Origin: an uncultured Candidatus Melainabacteria bacterium
Lineage (GTDB): Bacteria > Cyanobacteriota > Vampirovibrionia > Gastranaerophilales > Gastranaerophilaceae
DNA length: 64,000 bases
Direction of reading: 5' to 3'
Assembly: GCA_934754775.1 (NCBI GenBank)
Contig: CAKVIM010000009.1
Coordinates: 5,745 to 69,744 of the forward strand
Positions within the stretch are counted from its first letter, which is position 1. Each line of letters opens with the position of its first letter. Of this stretch, positions 45,658 through 54,080 are shown in pieces. A model generated the notes under the pieces. It saw only the letters and a list, made by a program, of their open reading frames with translations. It had not been told where the DNA came from and did not search any database. Position numbers and translations under genes: made by a program.

Positions 45658-46251
45658 TTAGAATGGAAGGTCATCCTCATTGTTGCCCGATGTCTGCAGA
45701 GGATTACCATCAGCATCAAGTTGCGTAGATGGTTTCCAAGTCGTAGGAGCTGCTGCCTGAGCTTTAGGTGCTGGAGCACCAGCCAACTGGCCTTTAGGTT
45801 CGTGCATCCACACCGAAGTACAAAGAGTAATATTCGATTTCATTCCAACAAAAGCCTTCAACTCTTGTTTCTGTTGTTCTGTAAGAGTATCTGGATTCAA
45901 CTCAGAATGTTGAGCAAAGTAGAGGGCTTTAGCGCGATCAGCCAACTGTTCGCGATATTCTTGTGTTAGCGACAAGCTTATTCTATGCGAAGGAACGTTG
46001 TATACCGTTATAGGTTCCCCTGCCTGTATTCTGTTCTTCTCCCACCATTTCACAATACCTTCGCTTGCTGGCCCCATATAAATATCCATATTCGCATGTG
46101 TCGAACCTCGTTTATCGACATTTACTTTAATTTGGTTCCAGTCAAGAGGAATACAAATATACCCCCTCTTTGGAGCATCAGAATCAATACCCTCTAACAA
46201 CTTAGCGCCGATAAGCGCCATTAAATCTAATTGTCCACTAAATGTTGCCAT
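45658..46251 (-). CDS. SSB-like DNA-binding protein with DLPF tail
   Basis: 197 residues, ATG 46251. A beta-rich N-terminal part (LDLMALIGAKLLEG, GYICIPLDWNQIKVNVDKRG) is followed by a Pro/Ala-rich linker (GAPAPKAQAAAP, about 155-170) and the acidic end NNEDDLPF. That end matches the bacterial SSB C-terminal tip, which recruits replication partners. It looks like a functional SSB analogue, though the N-terminal fold is not classic SSB. Lies between primase-helicase and clamp. Confidence 0.7.
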   Translation of the reverse strand: MATFSGQLDLMALIGAKLLEGIDSDAPKRGYICIPLDWNQIKVNVDKRGSTHANMDIYMGPASEGIVKWWEKNRIQAGEPITVYNVPSHRISLSLTQEYREQLADRAKALYFAQHSELNPDTLTEQQKQELKAFVGMKSNITLCTSVWMHEPKGQLAGAPAPKAQAAAPTTWKPSTQLDADGNPLQTSGNNEDDLPF

Positions 46252-46285
46252 AGTTTTATTTTTTATGATTAATATTGTTTAATAA

Positions 46286-49200
46286 TTAAAACGGTAAATC
46301 TTTGTCATTAAGCTTAGATACCATAGACCCGTCGCCTGCAGGTAACACACCACTAAAGCCCGACGACCTCTTACCTTGCTTGAAGTCGGTATACGCTTTC
46401 CATCTTTCTCTCTCCTCATCAGTAAGCTCATAAGGATTACCGTCTTCGTCGAGTATAGGATCAGGGTCAACTCCCTTAGCTATAAATGCCTTATATCTAC
46501 GTTTTTGCTCTTCGTAGTCGGAAGGAATGTCAGGGTCATCCGCTTTATATATGAAGATAACCTTACTATCTTCTATTTCACGTATTTTCTTAGCATGAAC
46601 CGTAGGGTCATTCTCCCACTCTTTGCCTACGAAATAACTCTGTATCTTCCAAGCCTTCAAGCGGAAGGTGCCAGCCTTAAACGTATGAACAAAGCTGCCA
46701 TCGCTACGCTGTCTTATCTGCGGAGGATTAACCACCATGTTATGGTCATTACAGAATATCTCGACTTTCTTCCTGAACGAATCAGGCGAATATACAGACT
46801 CTCTCTTTTCGCTCGTATTGACAAAATCCATGTATTCGACGAAGCAAGAATCAATGTCAATAGGCACACCATACATTTGCTTATCCTCCATTCTGGCGAA
46901 GAAGTCTTTCTGCCACTCCATAAAGCTCTTGCCATATTCTTTTTCTTCCGATCGCTCGATAGCTTGCTCTGTAGGAATATTGATAATGGAATTATAACGC
47001 ATTATCATCTGTACACCTATAGCGCATATATACGCTATCTGATTCCTACTGCTTGCAGATAGATCTTCAGGATTAGGCGTAAAATCCTTCATAATCTCTA
47101 CAGGATATCGCGCTCGTTGGCTCTTCAATACGTTCTCTCCACAGAATCTGTCAGAGAAGCCGCACAAGGGAAAACGACGTGTGGTTGAATTTGACATGTC
47201 GTTAAGAGCATAATTGCTACTTATTATTAATCCTGGTGCCTCTTCGTGTGGCAAAGTTATTGGATTCTCAAACTTGCGTTGGTACTTAAAACCTCTCGTT
47301 ACATAGTTGTAAAACGTCTGCATATTCTGCTTTTCCTTCAAGTCCTCAATATGGACCACTCGATGATGGCGCGGTATCAATTCCGAAAACGCAAAAGATA
47401 CTTCCTTCGTGGGAATTATGTTCTTCGCATCTACAGTGAGAATATAGCCACAACACCCCATAAAGGTATTCACGAAAGTAGACTTACCCGAACCTCCTTG
47501 TGCCCTCTGCCCTTGCTGGATGCTATTCTCCATCAAATAAGGTGCGCAATACGAGGAATTACCATGGTAACGGAATAAGGGACGAGCCAAACAGAATAAG
47601 AGGTTTGCCAAGTGAGCATCTACTATAGCTATCTGGTCTTCGGTCAGATTTTCTCCTCGATGTTTTCTTTTTTTTTCTTCTTGCCAATATTCGTTGGCAA
47701 ATCCTCGCAACACAAGCAACGGCGGCCACCAATCTTTTAATGGTCTGCCACGAAAATCAAACTTCCATCGATACACCTTAGCCCATGCTTCAAGTCTATC
47801 CTCTTCTGCTTTTATTTGTTCCTCGGTATATACAGGTTTCCCGTCTTCAGTCTTTTGCGATTGCCAGGTTTCAATTTGCTCTTTTCGTTTTCGATATTCT
47901 GGGTTTTCCTCTATCGTAAATGGTACATTATTACCCAAAAATGGCGTATGATAATCCCATGGCAGCACCTCACTTCGATTCACAAAATGATTCAAGGAAT
48001 TATATGCCACAGGTTGTATGCTGTCAGGCGTAATTCTTAGAGCGCAATTACGATAATAGAAGTAATCAAGCTTCTCATTATATGCAGCTCTGTAGTCAAT
48101 CTCTTGCAATGGCAAGCCATCAATGGTTTTATCACTGATTTCTCGTGCTTTTTCTATTGCATCGCAAAGTTTCTCAAAGTCGGTGCTGTCTGGTCTTGCT
48201 ACAGTTTTAGCATATTCACGCAAGCACTGTCTGGTAGCAGATACCATACTTTTTCTATCCAATTCGTCAAAGAATGGAAAGTCTAAATGATAGAATCTAC
48301 CAACCTTATCTATAGAGTCTTTGTTTTCTACCACACGGCAATAACCTTCTGAGGCCATAAACTCCCAAATAGTGGCAGCATTAACGACCCAATAGTCATC
48401 TTTAGTTTCACCATTCTTATCTTTCTTTGCAACATGCTTTAATGGTGAAGAAGGCAAGGCAGATATGATTGATGAAAGAAAGAATCTGTTTATATCATAA
48501 TCCGAGGTGAAAGCCTGCTCCTTATCCATTTTAAAAACAAGAAAGAAGTCGCGCACGGAATTTACAGCATGCTGAAATATCCTTGAACGAGAGCAATGAC
48601 CGCTAACATCAAAGAATGCTTCAGGTAACGCTGCACGATATATCTCACGATATTTTTTTCCTATCATCCTCGCCTCGCGAATACTTGCGGAATCGTTAGG
48701 GAATAAGGTGTATATACGATGAGCAAAACCGTGCATTTTACTATATTGGTGTGCTGAAAATGAAGTACTGGCGTAATTGAAACATACATGATAAGCCTTA
48801 CCTGCATAATCCTTGCTGTTTGGATAGCTTGCAGACAACGCATTAAGGTGATAATAAGTGCAAATAGCATCAGCTATCGTCTTGCAAAATATTATATTGT
48901 CAGCCTTAATCTCGTGGGGTTCCATCGATACGGTTATTAGTTCTTGCTTACCGTTTTCTTTCACGTGCCACATTTCTTTAAGTGGACGATGGTCTTCTGT
49001 CAGTCCAAATTCTTTGAGAGCATCAAGATAGCCAGTATATTGTCCTACCTTATTTTTAGACCTCAATTCGAGAGAGCGAATGAAAACTTTATCGCCACCA
49101 AGCCAACGACCAACTTTAGTTGTCGTGATATCTTCGTTTTTTGAAAACACCACATTCGTGAAGCCGGGCATTCCTGGACGGAATACACAGCCTGTTTTCT

Positions 49201-49867
49201 CGTCGGCATCAGCAAAGCAAACAAACAAAGGATTAAATGGCGTAGATATTATCTTCTCAGAGATATATTCACCATCTCTACGAACTTGCGGCAATACACA
49301 TTCGGATAATGCGTAAATACGGAAATCACTATGCAACATATTAGGTGCAAACCATTGTGCATTATCGCTGTTAGGGCAAGCGAAACCTAAACGTGTTACT
49401 CCATTCTTATCTAAGTAAACGCTACATCCAAGAGCCTGAAGCTCTTCGACATTAAAACCTGGTTTTCTGAAATACGTCAACACCTGCTGAGGTGCAACCT
49501 TCTCACGATAATCAAAGCCATTGTCTAAAATGTCGGCACCCATTCCTGCCAAGTCTACCAACTCTTTACACATCTGCTTCAATTCGGCACCAAGCATAGG
49601 TCGATTACTTACATCTGCCAACAACTCCAAGACTCCAAACCCCTCGTGTCCGTTTTCAGTATTGCGCCATTTTTTTACAGGTGTGTCATACAATCCTCCC
49701 TTCTTATTCGTATACACGATGATAGGCTTCTGTGAACCATAACGAAAGCACACCTGCTGCTCAGGATCTTTCTGTTCCACAGCAGGAACAGCAACAAGAG
49801 CCATTGGCAGAGCTGCAATTTCGCTAATATAGGCATCGTGATATATAATAGAAGTTGAGAAAGTCAT
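46286..49867 (-). CDS. Replicative primase-helicase-type ATPase
   Basis: I choose ATG 49867 (MTFSTSIIYHDAYIS), 1,193 residues, to avoid overlap with the upstream gene. The N-terminal half looks like a toprim/primase-like or DNA-binding part; a Walker A GGSGKSTFVNTF lies in the last third, followed by HHRVVHIEDL (acidic Walker-B-like) and APGLIISSNYALND (sensor-like), as in SF3/D5-type helicases. It ends KLNDKDLPF, an SSB-type tip. It would unwind and prime phage DNA, probably with the small primase-like protein at 26308. Confidence 0.75.
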   Translation of the reverse strand: MTFSTSIIYHDAYISEIAALPMALVAVPAVEQKDPEQQVCFRYGSQKPIIVYTNKKGGLYDTPVKKWRNTENGHEGFGVLELLADVSNRPMLGAELKQMCKELVDLAGMGADILDNGFDYREKVAPQQVLTYFRKPGFNVEELQALGCSVYLDKNGVTRLGFACPNSDNAQWFAPNMLHSDFRIYALSECVLPQVRRDGEYISEKIISTPFNPLFVCFADADEKTGCVFRPGMPGFTNVVFSKNEDITTTKVGRWLGGDKVFIRSLELRSKNKVGQYTGYLDALKEFGLTEDHRPLKEMWHVKENGKQELITVSMEPHEIKADNIIFCKTIADAICTYYHLNALSASYPNSKDYAGKAYHVCFNYASTSFSAHQYSKMHGFAHRIYTLFPNDSASIREARMIGKKYREIYRAALPEAFFDVSGHCSRSRIFQHAVNSVRDFFLVFKMDKEQAFTSDYDINRFFLSSIISALPSSPLKHVAKKDKNGETKDDYWVVNAATIWEFMASEGYCRVVENKDSIDKVGRFYHLDFPFFDELDRKSMVSATRQCLREYAKTVARPDSTDFEKLCDAIEKAREISDKTIDGLPLQEIDYRAAYNEKLDYFYYRNCALRITPDSIQPVAYNSLNHFVNRSEVLPWDYHTPFLGNNVPFTIEENPEYRKRKEQIETWQSQKTEDGKPVYTEEQIKAEEDRLEAWAKVYRWKFDFRGRPLKDWWPPLLVLRGFANEYWQEEKKRKHRGENLTEDQIAIVDAHLANLLFCLARPLFRYHGNSSYCAPYLMENSIQQGQRAQGGSGKSTFVNTFMGCCGYILTVDAKNIIPTKEVSFAFSELIPRHHRVVHIEDLKEKQNMQTFYNYVTRGFKYQRKFENPITLPHEEAPGLIISSNYALNDMSNSTTRRFPLCGFSDRFCGENVLKSQRARYPVEIMKDFTPNPEDLSASSRNQIAYICAIGVQMIMRYNSIINIPTEQAIERSEEKEYGKSFMEWQKDFFARMEDKQMYGVPIDIDSCFVEYMDFVNTSEKRESVYSPDSFRKKVEIFCNDHNMVVNPPQIRQRSDGSFVHTFKAGTFRLKAWKIQSYFVGKEWENDPTVHAKKIREIEDSKVIFIYKADDPDIPSDYEEQKRRYKAFIAKGVDPDPILDEDGNPYELTDEERERWKAYTDFKQGKRSSGFSGVLPAGDGSMVSKLNDKDLPF

Positions 49868-49902
49868 AACGTTTACTAACCTTACGAAAAGTTGTTTTTT
49901 AT

Positions 49903-50334
49903 TTATAGATTTATAACCTTGGACAATGAGCAACGTTCTACTTCGGTTGCCTTGCCATATTTTTTTAGAAGATGGTCGAGGAGTAGAACCAAAGAAGAAA
50001 ACGACATAAAATCAGAATTGAAATCTATCAGTTCAACCTCGATTCTATGCGTATTGCTGGAATAGCGAATAGGCAAAATCAACTCTTTAGTTATCTTATA
50101 GTCTTTAGCTATGCCATAAGATTTCAATTTAGCTACCATGAGGTCGAATATCCAGGTGGTCCACCTCATTTCTGCATACGCAAAAATAAAAGTAGGATTA
50201 GGATAGTTAGAGCAAGGCTTAGTTATGAAGGCATAATAAACCTTTCGCTCTAAGTCTTCTACATTGCACCTATTGCGCTTATCTATTCGATTGCCTGCCC
50301 ATTTTTTCTTTGGCTTCGTAGTTTTCTCTTCCAT
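49903..50334 (-). CDS. Hypothetical replication-operon protein
   Basis: 143 residues from ATG 50334 (MEEKTTKPKKKWAGNRIDK). A basic N-terminus is followed by a mixed alpha/beta domain (AEMRWTTWIFDLMVAKLKSYG). It lies between the first early gene and the helicase. A longer reading to 50382 would overlap the previous gene and lacks ATG. Function unknown. Confidence 0.5.
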   Translation of the reverse strand: MEEKTTKPKKKWAGNRIDKRNRCNVEDLERKVYYAFITKPCSNYPNPTFIFAYAEMRWTTWIFDLMVAKLKSYGIAKDYKITKELILPIRYSSNTHRIEVELIDFNSDFMSFSSLVLLLDHLLKKYGKATEVERCSLSKVINL

Positions 50335-50363
50335 CGTAATAAAGTCGTTTTCGCAACTATATC

Positions 50364-50795
50364 TTAGTTGCCAAGTTTGCAATATTCAGTCAATATCGAC
50401 TTAATACCGCGTTTTTCCCAATTTTGCCAATCTTCATCTATAAATCGGCGCTTTACTGTGATCTGACTTGTCATACCTGCATCACACATATAATTGTAAA
50501 ATTCGCCTTTAGGAATTTTCAAATCTTCAATCAGCGCCATAAAAGACCGCTTATCTTTACGCCATGTCTCCAGTTCTGGATGCAACTTGGCGAAACCGTC
50601 CTTCAAGGCATCGACTCCTGTTATCATCCATTGCTTAAAACCGATGTAAAACAGTCGATTGCGAAACGTAGATATATTAAAGCCATGCTGCGCCATGGTG
50701 GCAAACAACATGCTTCGTTCAGTGTCAAGCAACGTCTTACTATCGAGCGTAGTACAAGGCGTAAAAACTCTATCAAAAAAACCTTTTTTCAACAT
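50364..50795 (-). CDS. Hypothetical early protein, first in replication operon
   Basis: 143 residues, ATG 50795. Helical, with IEDLKIPKGEFYNYMCDAGM and a C-terminal basic segment (TVKRRFIDEDWQNWEKRG). It stands directly behind the early promoter and opposite the HTH regulator, a place where phages often put a control or replication-accessory protein. No family recognised. Confidence 0.5.
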   Translation of the reverse strand: MLKKGFFDRVFTPCTTLDSKTLLDTERSMLFATMAQHGFNISTFRNRLFYIGFKQWMITGVDALKDGFAKLHPELETWRKDKRSFMALIEDLKIPKGEFYNYMCDAGMTSQITVKRRFIDEDWQNWEKRGIKSILTEYCKLGN

Positions 50796-50803
50796 ATTTT
50801 AGC

Positions 50804-50867
50804 TATCTTTGTGGCAAAGATATACAAATAAAACGACAATAAACTTAAATTCATATATTAAATATTT
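50804..50867 (-). promoter_or_regulatory. Early-class promoter and operator of the replication operon
   Basis: Minus strand TATCTTTG (plus 50815-50822). The 22-nt AT-rich box lies at plus 50846-50867, 23 nt further upstream, identical to the box at 27410-27431. The -7 box is also one arm of a perfect palindrome TATCTTTG-TGG-CAAAGATA (50804-50822), which places an equal box on the other strand. Confidence 0.7.
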
Positions 50868-51006
50868 GATATTAATATTTCTTAACTACATAATAATATT
50901 ATCAACATATTTAATATACTCGCTATCTTCGTATAATACAAGCAAAAAATGTAGAAAACGTTAGAAAACAACTATATTATACACCATAAAAATCAATAAC
51001 ACAACT

Positions 51007-51657
51007 ATGAAGAAATTTAAGTTTGACACGACTGTCTTTAAGAAATGGATAGACATGAATAGGCTATCCCGGTCGAAGGTTATCAATGCGATTGGGCAAC
51101 GTGACGCTAATAAGGTTGGACGTTGGGAACTCGGACAGGTTATAGCTACTGAAGACCTGTTGGCTCTTTGTAACTGCTACAACCTGCAGTTTACCGATTT
51201 TCTAATAGAAATGGATAGTGACGACATTCCCATAGAGACGTTGCTACCTGAAGTAATGAAGCAAAGACGAAAAACGATTGATAGTCCGTCGATTGTAGAG
51301 ATGGCTACTCAATCTCTTACTGCCGACGACCTTACTATTGCTCGTCTATCTCTCGAATACGAGAAAAAGATTAATGATATAACCAGAATTAACACAGAAT
51401 ATATCAAAGAGCAAACGGCAAGTTTCCAATATCAGCGCGACAAACTCGTAAGGCAGCACTCTTCGCAGATTAACAGTCTTAATGACACAATCGACACGCT
51501 ACAAGATGTTATCAGTCAGCAGAAAGAAACTATTGCCACTCTTGAAGCTTTAGTCTTGAAGCAAAAAAACATCAAGCAAGGCAAACCAGAGACGGTAAAC
51601 GATCCTCTGATAATACCTACCTCAAAGAAAAGAGGAAGGAAGTCAACTAATATTTGA
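51007..51657 (+). CDS. HTH regulator with coiled coil and AT-hook
   Basis: 216 residues, ATG 51007. The N-terminal 75 residues read as a Cro/C1-type HTH (FKKWIDMNRLSRSKVINAIG, then RWELGQVIATEDLLALCNCYN). Residues about 105-185 form a coiled coil (EYEKKINDITRINTEYIKEQ). The C-terminus has an AT-hook-like KKRGRKS. It is divergent from the replication operon and is the best candidate for the repressor or switch that reads the AT-rich operators. That role is inferred. Confidence 0.65.
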   Translation: MKKFKFDTTVFKKWIDMNRLSRSKVINAIGQRDANKVGRWELGQVIATEDLLALCNCYNLQFTDFLIEMDSDDIPIETLLPEVMKQRRKTIDSPSIVEMATQSLTADDLTIARLSLEYEKKINDITRINTEYIKEQTASFQYQRDKLVRQHSSQINSLNDTIDTLQDVISQQKETIATLEALVLKQKNIKQGKPETVNDPLIIPTSKKRGRKSTNI

Positions 51658-51676
51658 ACTCGGACGATAACAAAAT

Positions 51677-51720
51677 GAAAGAGCCTGCTAATTGATGGCA
51701 GACTCTTTCTGAATTTTTTC
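51677..51720. terminator. Bidirectional terminator
   Basis: Stem GAAAGAG...CTCTTTC (51677-51683 with 51703-51709) with inner CTGC/GCAG pairs; T-rich on both sides. It separates the convergent regulator gene and the 51688-52407 gene. Confidence 0.7.
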
Positions 51721-52407
51721 TAATTTCCTTTGTGCGTTAATGGCAGCATTCATTAATGCAAGATGACGACCTGACGATATCAAGGTCATTTCAGGCGAGA
51801 CGGATGGATAATCGCAAGATATCACATACTCGCCATTATAGAGAAAGAATGTAGGCATGGTATCGGGAGTAGAACCGCTGTTGTCGTGCGGACTACGAAC
51901 AATTTTTAGCTTCAATATTCTCATCAAGCTATCTACAGATATCACTGGCAACGCTAAACGCTGCTTCTCTGCTTGCACCGCAGACAAAAAAGCCTTACTG
52001 TATTTATTGACATTTTTTGAGCCGTTTTTATAGCGTGGCTTATCTGTTGGCTTACCTGCCTTATATACTCTATTGACTGCATCTTTATATGGCGAATCAA
52101 ATTCGGTACGAATCTGACCATCAGCCATCGACTTTACATTCATCGTAACTTGCGGTTTGAATACTCTCACACCATCAATAGGCTCACCTTCTTTCCATCG
52201 CTCTATCTGCACGTGGTCCGGATCTTTAAACACAAGCCACTCTACTCCACCAGTAAAGCCTTCGGGTGACATAAAAAACTCAATTGCTCCCATATTCTTA
52301 GCATAGACAGCAGCTCTTCTTTCTGCCTTCTTGCATTCACTCCAAAACTTAGTGAGCAACTTTCCTACCTCCGATTCTACAGGAGTTACATAACAGAATT
52401 TTGACAT
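51688..52407 (-). CDS. Hypothetical protein
   Basis: 239 residues, ATG 52407. Mixed alpha/beta (KLLTKFWSECKKAERRAAVY, then EGFTGGVEWLVFKDPDHVQI), no signal or membrane part. It ends in an amphipathic helix (MNAAINAQRKLEKIQKESA). Third gene of the 53457-51688 unit. Function unknown. Confidence 0.5.
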   Translation of the reverse strand: MSKFCYVTPVESEVGKLLTKFWSECKKAERRAAVYAKNMGAIEFFMSPEGFTGGVEWLVFKDPDHVQIERWKEGEPIDGVRVFKPQVTMNVKSMADGQIRTEFDSPYKDAVNRVYKAGKPTDKPRYKNGSKNVNKYSKAFLSAVQAEKQRLALPVISVDSLMRILKLKIVRSPHDNSGSTPDTMPTFFLYNGEYVISCDYPSVSPEMTLISSGRHLALMNAAINAQRKLEKIQKESAIN

Positions 52408-52424
52408 ATTGTTTTTGTTTTTAA

Positions 52425-52889
52425 TTATTCGAGATTGTTATCATCATCATCCATGGTAGCACCACCCGTCTGTTCCATTTCCAAGAGCCAAGAGTTATCA
52501 GGACGATTGGTAAATCTGTCTGTCACGTAGAGCACAGGTTCACCTGTAACCGTCGTGGAGAAAATAAAACCTTCATCAGCCAATTTGGCAAGATAAATCT
52601 TCAATGGGTCGCCGTTGGTACACACATAAGCCTTAAAGAAAGCACGAAGTTTAGCCTCTGTGAATTGATAGCACATAGGTTCACGCTCATTACAAGGCTT
52701 GAACCGTTCGACGAAACATTCCACGCGTTGATCTACATAGAAGTTCAAGACAGGATAGTCTACCGATAGTTCTGCCAATGCTACGACAGGAAAATACTCT
52801 CTATCCTCATCTTCACTTATAGGAATAGGCTCGTTACCCAAAGTGGCGACATCAAACTCTATACGTTTATTTTTTCTTCGTCTTACCAT
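52425..52889 (-). CDS. Hypothetical acidic protein
   Basis: 154 residues, ATG 52889, overlapping the gene upstream by 23 bp. A basic start (MVRRRKNKRIEF) then a wing-like region (KLRAFFKAYVCTNGDPLKIY, LAKLADEGFIFSTTVTG) that could be a winged helix, and an acidic end (DDDDNNLE). Function unknown. Confidence 0.45.
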   Translation of the reverse strand: MVRRRKNKRIEFDVATLGNEPIPISEDEDREYFPVVALAELSVDYPVLNFYVDQRVECFVERFKPCNEREPMCYQFTEAKLRAFFKAYVCTNGDPLKIYLAKLADEGFIFSTTVTGEPVLYVTDRFTNRPDNSWLLEMEQTGGATMDDDDNNLE

Positions 52890-53457
52890 CAGGATCGAAC
52901 TTAAATAATAGTAAAATTACGATAACCAACAGACAAATCTTCGTGATAAAATTCAAGACTGGCAATAATGCCGACTCCGTATTTTCTTTAATTTTTTCTT
53001 TATCATTCAATTTTTCATCATGTGTTGCGTTCAATCCGCTATTATAAGTTTGTTTACTCTTATCAACTTCGTTTATAGATGTCTGCTTATTAGTATCGTT
53101 CTCAGTCTCGGTCTCTTTATTACGGTGCCTCTCGATAGTGTTATTCACCACGGTATTTGTCTCGCGGGCAATCTCCTTGCCTTCTGCATCGAGCGTTATA
53201 ACCGTAGTTCTATCTACGTTTCTTTCTCGTGACGAAGAGTCCAGGGCAAAAACTCGGCATTTTTTTACCGATTCAATAATAGAGGACTGCACACGCAGCA
53301 GACTATCCATAGTCTGTTGAATGCTCCATGCTACAGAGTTATCCAGCACTACCCTACTCTGCTCAGTCGTTACACTTCGCTTAGTTCTGCAACTAACAAA
53401 AAACAGAATGAGGATAAGTAAACATGTCAACATGTAACCATACTTACATTTTTTCAT
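52867..53457 (-). CDS. Putative single-gene spanin (lipoprotein plus C-terminal membrane segment)
   Basis: 196 residues, ATG 53457. The N-terminus is a lipoprotein signal (LLILILFFVSC, lipobox Cys at residue 23). A long charged periplasmic part follows (SRERNVDRTTVITLDAEGKE) with a heptad-like coiled coil, and a C-terminal membrane segment (NFITKICLLVIVILLLFKF, about 167-186). Lipid anchor at one end and inner-membrane anchor at the other is the plan of u-spanins such as T1 gp11. It is not next to the holin, so lysis is an inference. Confidence 0.6.
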   Translation of the reverse strand: MKKCKYGYMLTCLLILILFFVSCRTKRSVTTEQSRVVLDNSVAWSIQQTMDSLLRVQSSIIESVKKCRVFALDSSSRERNVDRTTVITLDAEGKEIARETNTVVNNTIERHRNKETETENDTNKQTSINEVDKSKQTYNSGLNATHDEKLNDKEKIKENTESALLPVLNFITKICLLVIVILLLFKFDPDGKTKKK

Positions 53458-53482
53458 ATATTCATTATTTTATGTTTTGCTG

Positions 53483-53490
53483 CAAATATA
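53483..53490 (-). promoter_or_regulatory. -7 box of the spanin-like operon
   Basis: Minus strand TATATTTG at plus 53483-53490, 26 bp before ATG 53457. No TTTGTCC box 25 nt upstream, so this unit does not belong to the late class. Confidence 0.45.
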
Positions 53491-53591
53491 AGATAATTAA
53501 TTCATATTAATATAGTTTCACATTATCATTAATCTATATTTTAATATTTTTATACTTTTAGCAAAATATGAGAGCATAAAAACATGCAAAA

Positions 53592-53627
53592 CATAAAAAA
53601 GGTGGTATACTCTACATATACCACCTT
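53592..53627 (-). terminator. Intrinsic terminator of lipoprotein/rep transcript
   Basis: Perfect 11-bp stem AAGGTGGTATA (53599-53609) with 53617-53627, 7-nt loop, then TTTTTT on the minus strand. Confidence 0.8.
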
Positions 53628-53655
53628 ACTATCTAAGCTGTTAGCAACTAACTAT

Positions 53656-54066
53656 TTATATCTTCGGATGTACATCCTTGCCTATGGTCCAGGTTATAGG
53701 AGTGTGAAAATCTTGTGTCTCTGTATCTATATAGCCTATTTTGAATATCACCACGCTAATATAGTCATACCATCCTCGCTCTATCCACTCTGCTTTCAAT
53801 GCGTCAAGGGTCTCCCCTACTCTATCAGGATCTACAAAACCATAAACATTAATCAACTTGTCATATTGCGCCAGAGCTTTAGTAACTTCTTCTGTTAGCA
53901 TGTCTGCAGTAAAAGGAGCATCTTGTTTAAGGTCTATCATATATATTTTTGCAAAGCTGCGGTATTTGTAGTTATTGCTGTCATCATCATCCGAACAGCT
54001 CACGAAGACCAAACAACTAAATATCATGGCTATCATAGTCAAGCCAATAGACAATTTCTTTTTCAT
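53656..54066 (-). CDS. Surface lipoprotein (SDDDD export signal)
   Basis: 136 residues, ATG 54066. Signal peptide MIAMIFSCLVFVSC with lipobox Cys24, followed at once by SDDDD, which matches the Bacteroidota lipoprotein export signal for the cell surface. The mature part (about 110 residues) is helical/beta with YDKLINVYGFVDPDRVG. Made next to rep, so likely expressed in the lysogen/plasmid state. Superinfection exclusion or host conversion is a fair guess, nothing more. Confidence 0.65.
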   Translation of the reverse strand: MKKKLSIGLTMIAMIFSCLVFVSCSDDDDSNNYKYRSFAKIYMIDLKQDAPFTADMLTEEVTKALAQYDKLINVYGFVDPDRVGETLDALKAEWIERGWYDYISVVIFKIGYIDTETQDFHTPITWTIGKDVHPKI

Positions 54067-54080
54067 AATCAGTTACTTTT

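Noticed and set aside
46376..47062. A 228-codon plus-strand frame opposite the primase-helicase gene
   Set aside because: It is antisense to a clearly conserved ATPase frame, with no promoter and a low-complexity Phe/Ile/Arg-rich product.
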